Part shown: positions 1-5,082 of the stretch, piece by piece
Layout of the letters: the number at the start of each line of letters is the position of its first letter
Position numbering within the stretch: the stretch's first letter is position 1
Source of the DNA: Bacteroidales bacterium
Lineage (GTDB): Bacteria; Bacteroidota; Bacteroidia; Bacteroidales; PUMT01
NCBI GenBank assembly: GCA_007132365.1
Contig: SLOS01000152.1
Span: 1-5,082 of the forward strand
Direction: 5' to 3'
Length of the DNA: 5,082 bases
The notes under the pieces: model-generated
Seen by the model: the letters and a program-made list of their open reading frames with translations, nothing else
Database searches by the model: none
Told to the model about the DNA's origin: nothing
Made by a program: the position numbers and the translations under genes

Positions 1-315
1 GATATATATACCGATTTGCTTCTTCGCTCCGATTTGATTGTGGAATTGAGCGATTCCGGAAATAATGTGTATGATTACCGGTCTCACGGACTTTTCAGGC
101 ATATTAAAACCGTTGATGAGGAGTGGGCGCTGATAGAACTGGGCCTGAATATACATCAGCCCGGCAACAAGATTAAATTCAGATTGAGCAACAGAATTTT
201 AAGAAACAATTTCTACATTATCGATCATGTAATGATACGTCCTGAAAACATTAACGTTTACGAGCATACGGACGATTATTTAATGAAAAACAACAGGTTT
301 TATCTTAAACAATAG
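1..315 (+). CDS. C-terminal end of a protein with a beta-rich domain, 5' truncated by the window
   Basis: The frame is open from base 1 (reading DIYTD before the first possible start codon) to the TAG at 313-315, so this is the last 104 codons of a gene that begins outside the window. No transmembrane segment is visible. Alternating hydrophobic and polar residues suggest a beta-sandwich, and the chain ends in a charged, asparagine-rich tail. By eye it aligns with the C-terminal domain of the next gene: the stretch with EEWALIELGL followed by FYIIDHVMI matches GWEFCEIELRF followed by VLFDNLQI, with the same spacing between blocks. I therefore infer that the missing part may be another membrane glycosyltransferase of the same type, or an enzyme carrying the same extracytoplasmic module. 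The next gene starts only 25 bp downstream on the same strand, so the two are probably co-transcribed. No specific function can be assigned from this fragment. Confidence 0.7.
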   Translation, partial: DIYTDLLLRSDLIVELSDSGNNVYDYRSHGLFRHIKTVDEEWALIELGLNIHQPGNKIKFRLSNRILRNNFYIIDHVMIRPENINVYEHTDDYLMKNNRFYLKQ

Positions 316-328
316 AATTATTAAAAAT

Positions 329-336
329 TATCTTTG
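329..336 (+). promoter_or_regulatory. Possible Bacteroidota -7 promoter box (TAnnTTTG)
   Basis: TATCTTTG matches the TAnnTTTG -7 consensus recognised by the primary sigma factor of Bacteroidota. It lies in the 25-bp A/T-rich gap between two genes. I see no TTTG -33 element at the expected distance upstream, and an 8-base degenerate match in A/T-rich DNA can be chance. If it is real, transcription would begin a few bases after it, at or past the ATG at 341, so that transcript would have to use the in-frame ATG at 374 or 410. Confidence 0.25.
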
Positions 337-340
337 AATT

Positions 341-2389
341 ATGCGGGAAGCTTCAGCTAAAAAGCATGCCTTAATGGTTGCAGGGTTAAAAAGAGTGCTG
401 GGAATAATTATGCTATATATAGAGAAGTGGCATAACTTTCTCTCTTTGCTTCTTTTTATTTTGATACTGATCTTATTCCGGTATGTCTCTCTGGTAAATA
501 CCCCTCCGCAATCTACTCATATATGGCGGCAATCTGATTGTGCTTCATTGGCTTTGAACTATTACCAGGATGGAATGAGGTTTTCTCATCCTGAAATCCA
601 TAACCTCCATGCAGATGAGGGTACTACCGGTCATTCTGTTTCAGAGTTTCCCTTTTTATATTATACAGTTGCCGGATTATATCGGGTATTTGGTTATAAT
701 CACTGGGTTTACCGGGGACTGTGGACGATCATCCTGTTAATTGGTTTCTTTTGCCTTTACAGGTTCATCTGGTTTTTTACTGGGTCTAAAGTTCACTCAT
801 TGCTTGGTGCCTTGCTTATTTTCATTTCACCGGTATTGATATTTTATGGAAATTCATTTCTTCCCGATGTTCCTGCATTTGCTTTTACTCTGGCAGGATG
901 GATGATATTTGCCAAATGGATTAAAGAACGAAAGACAGGGTTTTTATATCTGGTTGCCTTTTTTTTTATGCTGGGTGGGATGTTGAAAGTAACTGCACTA
1001 ATAAGTTTTTTCTCACTTGCCGGGATCTGGCTCCTGGAATTATTGGGGGCAAGGACTGGTAAGAATAATTCCAGGGTTTTCACTGAAATATGGAAATCAG
1101 CACTACCATTTATTATTGCATTTGTTGTTGTTACAGTCTGGTACCTTTGGGCCTGGCGCTTTAACGAAATGCACGGCACAAAGTATTTTTCAATGCGTAC
1201 CTGCCCGATATGGAATCCTTCATCCTGTATTATTGGCAGCCTGTCTGATGTTACAATGAACATCAGGGATCTTTGGATGCCTCATCTCTTAAATAAACCT
1301 ATGCAGGTTTTTTTGAGCTTATGTGCTGCGTTTATTATATTATTTATTAGGAAGGCAAACCGAATGTTGCTGTTAATCACAACTTTTACTTTTGTCGGGT
1401 CTGTATTATTTATTCTTATCTGGTTTACCGCCTTTCGTGACCATGACTATTATTTTATAAATCTCTATATATTTCCCGTATTCCTTATAATCACATCTTT
1501 CGAATTAGCCGCAAAATATTTTAGAAAGAGTTTACATTCCCCCATGTTAATTATAATCATGACGGGATTAACCGTGTATGGGGTTTTTTATACGTTTGGG
1601 AAACAAAACCTCCGTTACGATAGCTGGATGAACAATCAGCATTGGCAGTTTGCCGATATCAGGTCTGTTGCTCCTCTGATTGAACAGCTGGGGGTCAATC
1701 CTGAAGATCTTATTGTGAGCATTCCTGATGAAACCTCGGGTTACACACTTTACATTCTTAACAGAAAAGGTTGGACCCTGTTTTTTAATCAGGCCGGGGA
1801 TAGCTTGTCGCTGGCTGATTGCATTGATAAAGGTGCACGATTCCTGTTTATATCTGACTTTCCAAATACAATTGAGAAGAAGCCTTACTTAAAGCACTTT
1901 GTTGAAGAACCTGTTGGCATTTACAACAATCTGCAAATATTCAGAATTGATGGTAAGCAGCATCATAAGAAATTATACCAGGTTACTGACACTCTTTTTT
2001 ATCTGACGGATGTTAATGGAAGAAGAAACTTGTTACTGAATGAGAACGATCAATTCGGGTTTACCACAACTGTTCCGGTATACCCGAATTCAACATTTAA
2101 GGCAAGTGTCTGGAAGAAATCGGTTTCAGGAAAAGGTAAACTTGTGGTTTCTTCAAAAAAACCAGAAAACTTTTACCATTCTGTTGAAGGAGGAGTTTTT
2201 TCGCCAGACACAGGATGGGAATTTTGTGAGATCGAACTCCGGTTTGACAATAAGTCCGGGCTTGATGAGCTCCTGGTTTATGTTTGGAATCCTGACAGGG
2301 AAGATGTTCTTTTTGATAACCTGCAAATTCTCATAACCAGAGATGTGCCTGAAATTATTTCACTATACGATGATCAATTGGACTTTTAA
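341..2389 (+). CDS. GT-C type (PMT/ArnT, GT39-like) membrane glycosyltransferase with C-terminal beta-sandwich domain
   Basis: This 682-residue protein probably transfers a sugar from a polyprenyl-phosphate donor to a lipid or glycan on the outer face of the inner membrane. About eleven hydrophobic segments are visible, near residues 32-51, 126-145, 153-170, 178-193, 201-217, 219-235, 254-271, 321-337, 341-362, 369-389 and 402-419. The first long extracytoplasmic loop carries HIWRQSD (60-66) and SEFPFLYY (101-108), where GT-C enzymes keep catalytic acidic residues, so Asp66 and Glu102 are candidates. NSFLPDVPAF (171-180) and DHDYYF (367-372) are also family-like. Residues 420-540 form a soluble region, and about 545-667 look like an added beta-sandwich resembling the end of the preceding gene. 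The start is uncertain: ATG at 341 gives the longest product, but ATGs at 374 and 410 are in frame, and the one at 410 places the start just before the first membrane segment. No clear Shine-Dalgarno sequence decides it. Donor and acceptor cannot be read from the sequence. Confidence 0.8.
   Translation: MREASAKKHALMVAGLKRVLGIIMLYIEKWHNFLSLLLFILILILFRYVSLVNTPPQSTHIWRQSDCASLALNYYQDGMRFSHPEIHNLHADEGTTGHSVSEFPFLYYTVAGLYRVFGYNHWVYRGLWTIILLIGFFCLYRFIWFFTGSKVHSLLGALLIFISPVLIFYGNSFLPDVPAFAFTLAGWMIFAKWIKERKTGFLYLVAFFFMLGGMLKVTALISFFSLAGIWLLELLGARTGKNNSRVFTEIWKSALPFIIAFVVVTVWYLWAWRFNEMHGTKYFSMRTCPIWNPSSCIIGSLSDVTMNIRDLWMPHLLNKPMQVFLSLCAAFIILFIRKANRMLLLITTFTFVGSVLFILIWFTAFRDHDYYFINLYIFPVFLIITSFELAAKYFRKSLHSPMLIIIMTGLTVYGVFYTFGKQNLRYDSWMNNQHWQFADIRSVAPLIEQLGVNPEDLIVSIPDETSGYTLYILNRKGWTLFFNQAGDSLSLADCIDKGARFLFISDFPNTIEKKPYLKHFVEEPVGIYNNLQIFRIDGKQHHKKLYQVTDTLFYLTDVNGRRNLLLNENDQFGFTTTVPVYPNSTFKASVWKKSVSGKGKLVVSSKKPENFYHSVEGGVFSPDTGWEFCEIELRFDNKSGLDELLVYVWNPDREDVLFDNLQILITRDVPEIISLYDDQLDF
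959..967 (+). repeat. T9 homopolymer inside the glycosyltransferase gene
   Basis: Nine consecutive T bases encode Phe207-Phe209 in a hydrophobic segment of the GT39-like protein. Loss or gain of one base would frameshift the protein at about 30% of its length. Runs of T are expected in A/T-rich genes for membrane proteins, so this may have no regulatory meaning. Confidence 0.9.
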
Positions 2390-2412
2390 TATATTATTTG
2401 TTAATTAAACAG

Positions 2413-3147
2413 ATGAGATTAAGCAGAGGCTTTACCAGGTTTTTTATATTTATGTTTGATAATCTTATACCCCCTGTTCTGCGTGATAATAAATGTTTCA
2501 TGTGGCTCTTTTTTTATCCTCTTTTCGGGAACAAAGCCCGATATTTCATGGAGTTTAAGGAAAAGGCCCCCTTTTTAACTGAAGAGGAATACAATAATTA
2601 TTATAAGTTTTTAGCGGATAAGCACTTTGAAAGAAAAACCAGCCTTAATAACAAAACGGTAAAGTATATCCGGGAAAATGTTTCGGGTGACAAAATACTT
2701 GATATTGCCTGCGGAGGGGGTTATATGGTTCAGTTTCTGGCTGAAAAGTTTCCGCAGAAGCAAATTTTCGGAATGGATATAATTGTCCCCGACCTGGCAG
2801 AAAAATCGCAAAATGTATTCCTCAGGACCGGGAATATTGAAAATATTGATTTTCCGGATAATTATTTTGATACAGTCATTTGTGCACATACCCTGGAGCA
2901 TGTTCAGGACATAAACAGGGCCATTGGTGAACTGAGGAGGGTGTGCAGTCAGAAATTGATTATTGTGGTTCCGCGGCAGCGGGAATATAAATATACCTTT
3001 GATCTGCACCTGCATTTTTTCCCTTATCTCTTTTCATTTAAGAAGATCATGCGAAACAGCAAAGCCGATTACCGGATGATCGCAAATGATATTGTTTATA
3101 CTGAGAAAGTTGATAAAATACCTCAAAACCATTCAGGGCATAATTGA
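2413..3147 (+). CDS. Class I SAM-dependent methyltransferase (Methyltransf_11-like)
   Basis: This 244-residue protein has the SAM-binding Rossmann signature. Motif I is ILDIACGGGYM (95-105), the end of strand 2 is GMDI (120-123), motif II is the Asp-Thr-Val strand DTVICAHTLEHV (153-164), and KLIIVVPRQ (181-189) is a later strand. The first 75 residues precede the fold and hold a hydrophobic, aromatic segment (about 8-38) that may sit on the membrane or form a lid. The C-terminal part is rich in His and Phe (DLHLHFFPYLFSF, 197-209), suggesting a substrate-binding cap. I chose ATG at 2413 over the in-frame TTG at 2398. It gives a 23-bp gap after the glycosyltransferase stop and an A-rich leader, typical for Bacteroidota, with no Shine-Dalgarno sequence. 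The gene is probably the last of the + strand operon. Its place behind a glycosyltransferase suggests methylation of a sugar, lipid carrier or glycan end, but the substrate is inference only. Confidence 0.88.
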   Translation: MRLSRGFTRFFIFMFDNLIPPVLRDNKCFMWLFFYPLFGNKARYFMEFKEKAPFLTEEEYNNYYKFLADKHFERKTSLNNKTVKYIRENVSGDKILDIACGGGYMVQFLAEKFPQKQIFGMDIIVPDLAEKSQNVFLRTGNIENIDFPDNYFDTVICAHTLEHVQDINRAIGELRRVCSQKLIIVVPRQREYKYTFDLHLHFFPYLFSFKKIMRNSKADYRMIANDIVYTEKVDKIPQNHSGHN

Positions 3148-3299
3148 TTAAATGCAATTGTTTCCCGCTCGCTTCGGCTCCATTTGGGTTAAAATTATTT
3201 AAATCTGTCATCTCCATCATGCAGGAAAACCCTGTTTCGGTTACATGCTTTACATTGAAGGCTTCCCATCACTTCTGCCGGCTGAGAGAGTCTTCACTG
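3148..3299. other. Convergent intergenic gap of 152 bp with no clear terminator
   Basis: This gap separates the two converging blocks. I looked for a bidirectional terminator and found only four-base stems such as AACC/GGTT around 3229-3243, with no strong stem followed by a T run. A GC-rich patch (3164-3181, CCCGCTCGCTTCGGCTCC) stands out in A/T-rich surroundings and contains GCTC twice, but no hairpin. The minus strand holds a 24-codon ORF, listed separately. Confidence 0.6.
3195..3269 (-). pseudogene. Possible remnant of a zinc-ribbon protein (24-codon ORF with CxxC)
   Basis: On the minus strand, 30 bases beyond the flippase-like stop and in the same frame, an ATG (3269-3267) opens a 24-codon reading frame ending in TAA at 3197-3195. 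It contains LQCKACNRNRVFLHDGDDRF. A CxxC, then about a dozen residues, then an aspartate-glycine turn resembles the N-terminal zinc ribbon that opens several methyltransferase and nucleotide-binding families, in which a second CxxC should follow. Here the frame stops before it, and I found no continuation in the other minus frames. It could be a decayed or truncated gene that once followed the flippase-like gene, or chance coding in a short gap. Confidence 0.2.
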
Positions 3300-4193
3300 T
3301 TACTGAGGGCCGCCTTGTTTACCGGTGAGCTGCAATACCCGGGACAACATGAAAAGGAAGACTTCGCCGGCCACAAACCAGAAGCGGGATATTACCGATA
3401 TAGTAACGGCATTTGCAGATGATATTCCACCGGCGATGAGGAAGGAGGCAACTATACCTTCGCGTACTCCAATGCCGGCCGGCATGAATATCACCACGAA
3501 GCCGTAAGTTATACCTGCGGGAAATGCGAGGGCCAGAAGGGGAGGTATGTTGTCATACATTGAAAGCATTAGAAACCAGAATCCTGCTGACCACAGGAGC
3601 CAGAAAAGAAAGACGGGGGCGCTGACCCTTAAAAAGAATGATATCTTCATTGGCCTGAAGTCAAAATCTCTTTTAAACAACCTACTCAGAAGTCCGGAAA
3701 AGCGGCTGTGGAACCACCCGTTGAAAAAGGTAAAGGCGAGCAGGACTATTGCCGCAAGAATGATCAGAGCGACCCATGGTTTTCTGGATACGAAAAAAGT
3801 TGGCGGCAAACTCAGTACCAGTCCCCACCAAACAAACAGCAACTGCTCCTGCAGCGATACAAGAGAGAGAAGACGGAGGCTTTTTTTTTGGGGACTGAAA
3901 TGTGAGGCGCGTCCCAGTATTACCCAAAATTTACCAGGGATGTACTTGGAAAATATGAACTTGCCGTGGGATATCACCGCATCGGAAAACTTCACCCTCT
4001 TTCCGCTGACCCGCAGTGCCTGGTTCCAGCTGATACAGGTAACCAGAAATCCTGCAAACAGTATCAGCATTGATGCTGAAAGCTTCACCGCATCAAAGCT
4101 GATGTCACGGAAAACCAGGTAGTCGGCACGGTAAAGGTACCAGATAAAAAATATCAGGGAGAGATAAAGAAGGATGCGGAATATCTTTTGCAT
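3300..4193 (-). CDS. Flippase-like membrane protein, lysylphosphatidylglycerol synthase transmembrane family (PF03706/TIGR00374 type)
   Basis: This 297-residue integral membrane protein has about seven or eight hydrophobic segments, near residues 6-20, 38-57, 108-129, 139-157, 184-210, 217-237, 247-263 and 268-287. Family-like motifs are SKYIPGKFW (82-90), MPAGIGVREG (237-246) and SRFWFVAGEV (269-278). These match the membrane half of MprF and the stand-alone relatives often annotated as flippase-like or UPF0104 proteins. Those are thought to move or bind lipid-linked substrates, and their position near glycan genes is common. The soluble aminoacyl-transferase half of MprF is absent, so lysyl-lipid synthesis is not expected. 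The ATG at 4193-4191 is the only sensible start. No Shine-Dalgarno sequence is visible; the leader is A/T-rich. The gene lies 79 bp after the lyase gene on the same strand. Its reading frame crosses an A9 run at codons 102-105, where slippage would truncate it. Confidence 0.85.
   Translation of the reverse strand: MQKIFRILLYLSLIFFIWYLYRADYLVFRDISFDAVKLSASMLILFAGFLVTCISWNQALRVSGKRVKFSDAVISHGKFIFSKYIPGKFWVILGRASHFSPQKKSLRLLSLVSLQEQLLFVWWGLVLSLPPTFFVSRKPWVALIILAAIVLLAFTFFNGWFHSRFSGLLSRLFKRDFDFRPMKISFFLRVSAPVFLFWLLWSAGFWFLMLSMYDNIPPLLALAFPAGITYGFVVIFMPAGIGVREGIVASFLIAGGISSANAVTISVISRFWFVAGEVFLFMLSRVLQLTGKQGGPQ
3881..3889 (-). repeat. A9 homopolymer (sense strand) within the flippase-like gene
   Basis: The + strand shows nine T bases, read as A9 on the coding strand across the codons CAA AAA AAA AGC (Gln102-Ser105). 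It creates an in-frame A_AAA_AAA slippery heptamer in a cytosolic-looking, lysine-rich loop. It stands out because the surrounding gene is of moderate GC content. Such runs can mutate by slippage or cause transcriptional slippage, but nothing here shows that this one does. Confidence 0.9.
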
Positions 4194-4272
4194 TCGCTAA
4201 AACTAAAATTAAAAATGCAACCCGGTTTTGCCCTGATGGTGCTCCCCTTGCAGAATTCCCGGCCAGCCACAG
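4194..4272 (-). other. Intergenic leader between the lyase and the flippase-like gene
   Basis: These 79 bp carry a GC-rich part next to the lyase stop and an A/T-rich part just before the flippase-like start. On the minus strand, a four-base stem GCAA/TTGC with a seven-base loop is followed by ATTTTTAATTTT, which could be a weak terminator-like element. The stem is too short to support a call. I found no TAnnTTTG box on this strand, so whether the flippase-like gene has its own promoter is open. Confidence 0.5.
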
Positions 4273-5082
4273 TTACTGCTCCAGATCCCCCAGGGAGAAC
4301 CCGGTTTTAAGCAGGTTACCCGGTTCCAGTATTGATGCCAGCCGGTCCGGGTCAATAAGGTTAAGCTCCCTGTTGGCAGCAAAGATATCGATCTTTTTTT
4401 CTTTCATCAGCCCGGCCAGCAGGGCGGACTTGTTGTAGCCTATGAATGGGACAAGGGCAGTGGTGATAACCGGGCTGCCCAGAAGCCTTGCTACAGATAC
4501 ATCGCTGTTTATTCTGATTCCGCTGAAAAGCCCCTTTGTCAGGGTCTGTGTTGCTGCGATAAGCAGCTTTATGCTTTCCAGCAGTGAATGGCCGATAACC
4601 GGCAGGTAGGCGTTAAGGTCAAGGCATCCCTGCGCGGCGAGGGATGTGATAAGCTGGTCGTTTGCATAGACCTTATGCGCAGCGCTGATTACATATTCGG
4701 GTATCACAGGGTTCACCTTACCGGGCATTATGGAGCTGCCGGCCTGCAGCCGGGGCAAAGTTAACTCATTGCGGCCGGTTATATCGGATGAGAGCAGGCG
4801 CAAATCAGACACCATCTTTTCAAGGTTCACCGCACAGGCCTTTAATATGGCATGTACCTCAACGAGGCTGTCATGGTTACTGGTTGCATCGGGAAGATTT
4901 TCGCTTCGGGAGACAGGGAGGCCGGTAAGGCGCTGCAATTCACCTACTACTTCCATTATGAACCAGCGGGGAACGGTTATGCCTGTGCCCACCGCACTGC
5001 CGCCGAGATTGACCGTTTTGATCCTTTCCAGGCTTTTGGACACCCTCCACCAGTCCCTCGACATAGCCTCATTATACCCCCC
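4273..5082 (-). CDS. Aspartase/fumarase-superfamily lyase (aspartate ammonia-lyase-like), N-terminal part outside the window
   Basis: The frame is open to the window edge, giving 269 residues that include GGYNEA before the first internal Met. With full-length relatives near 460-470 residues, about 200 are missing. Residues below count from that Met (codon 5064-5062). NLGGSAVGTG (19-28) and the superfamily signature GSSIMPGKVNP (109-119) are intact; the latter is the flexible loop that supplies the catalytic serine and closes over the substrate. RLLSSDITGRNELTLPRLQAG (89-109) is the usual lead-in. LIDPDRLASILEP (236-248) matches the fumarase C-terminal domain. Family members remove ammonia from aspartate or water from malate to give fumarate. 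The NLGGSAVGTG segment and LDLN (148-151) resemble aspartase, while TSNHDSLVEVH (61-71) is closer to fumarase. The GRTHLQDA-like motif that would help decide lies upstream of 5082. Aspartate ammonia-lyase is the more likely name, but fumarase or a specialised paralogue is possible. The gene is GC-rich compared with the left block. Confidence 0.85.
   Translation of the reverse strand, partial: GGYNEAMSRDWWRVSKSLERIKTVNLGGSAVGTGITVPRWFIMEVVGELQRLTGLPVSRSENLPDATSNHDSLVEVHAILKACAVNLEKMVSDLRLLSSDITGRNELTLPRLQAGSSIMPGKVNPVIPEYVISAAHKVYANDQLITSLAAQGCLDLNAYLPVIGHSLLESIKLLIAATQTLTKGLFSGIRINSDVSVARLLGSPVITTALVPFIGYNKSALLAGLMKEKKIDIFAANRELNLIDPDRLASILEPGNLLKTGFSLGDLEQ

Noticed and set aside
844..1263. 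Minus-strand open frame of 139 codons within the GT39-like gene
   Set aside because: It lies wholly inside a well-supported membrane-protein gene on the other strand, lacks recognisable motifs, and is a by-product of that gene's codon pattern.
2611..3015. Minus-strand open frame opposite the methyltransferase
   Set aside because: It is antisense to the SAM-binding motifs of a clear methyltransferase, and its translation has no family resemblance.
3050..3211. Minus-strand frame starting MTDLNNFNPNGAEASG that could extend the CxxC remnant by frameshift
   Set aside because: It runs antisense through the conserved 3' end of the methyltransferase and does not supply the second CxxC expected of a zinc ribbon.
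3221..3266. Possible terminator hairpins between the convergent genes
   Set aside because: Only four-base stems were found, with no T run after them; chance matches of that size are common.
3278..3312. GGCTGAGAG in the convergent gap, resembling the TPP riboswitch CUGAGA box
   Set aside because: The other conserved TPP elements are missing, and no gene starts downstream on that strand.
3144..3422. Plus-strand open frame starting at a TTG that overlaps the methyltransferase stop
   Set aside because: The overlap looks like translational coupling, but the frame uses TTG, has no motif and runs antisense into the end of the flippase-like gene.
3547..4122. Plus-strand open frame of 191 codons antisense to the flippase-like gene
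   Set aside because: Composition is basic and low in structure, as expected from reading a hydrophobic gene backwards; the minus-strand frame has family motifs and membrane segments.

Overview
The window looks like part of a Bacteroidota chromosome, perhaps Bacteroidales. This is inferred from protein style, starts without Shine-Dalgarno sequences, A/T-rich leaders and one TAnnTTTG promoter-like box; no marker gene confirms it. It holds two blocks of genes that converge on a 152-bp gap.

Left block (+ strand, 1-3147): three closely spaced co-directional genes. The first is the 3' end of a gene whose product ends in a beta-rich domain. The second encodes a large multi-pass membrane protein that looks like a GT-C (PMT/ArnT, GT39-like) glycosyltransferase with an extracytoplasmic C-terminal beta-sandwich domain. 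The third encodes a class I SAM-dependent methyltransferase. The end of gene one resembles the end of gene two, so they may be neighbouring paralogues or share a C-terminal module. The block reads as the end of a cell-surface glycan or lipid-glycan modification operon.

Right block (- strand, 5082-3300): the C-terminal half or more of a fumarase/aspartase-superfamily lyase (signature GSSIMPGKVNP), then after 79 bp a flippase-like membrane protein of the lysylphosphatidylglycerol synthase transmembrane family (PF03706/TIGR00374 type). The lyase may be the aspartase-like enzyme that sits beside hydrogenase-maturation genes in some anaerobes, but the proof would lie beyond position 5082.

Base composition differs sharply between the blocks. 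Hand-counted 60-base rows are 25% GC (1441-1500) and 27% (2401-2460) on the left, 45% (3601-3660) in the flippase-like gene, and 57-58% (4261-4320, 4621-4680) in the lyase. The gap between the blocks has no convincing terminator. It does hold a 24-codon minus-strand ORF with a CxxC motif that could be the remnant of a zinc-ribbon protein, so the gap may be a junction between an older chromosomal segment and a transferred glycan locus. I see no RNA gene, CRISPR array, insertion sequence or clearly new system. The most useful leads are the repeated C-terminal domain, the composition boundary, the A9 tract in the flippase-like gene and the identity of the lyase.
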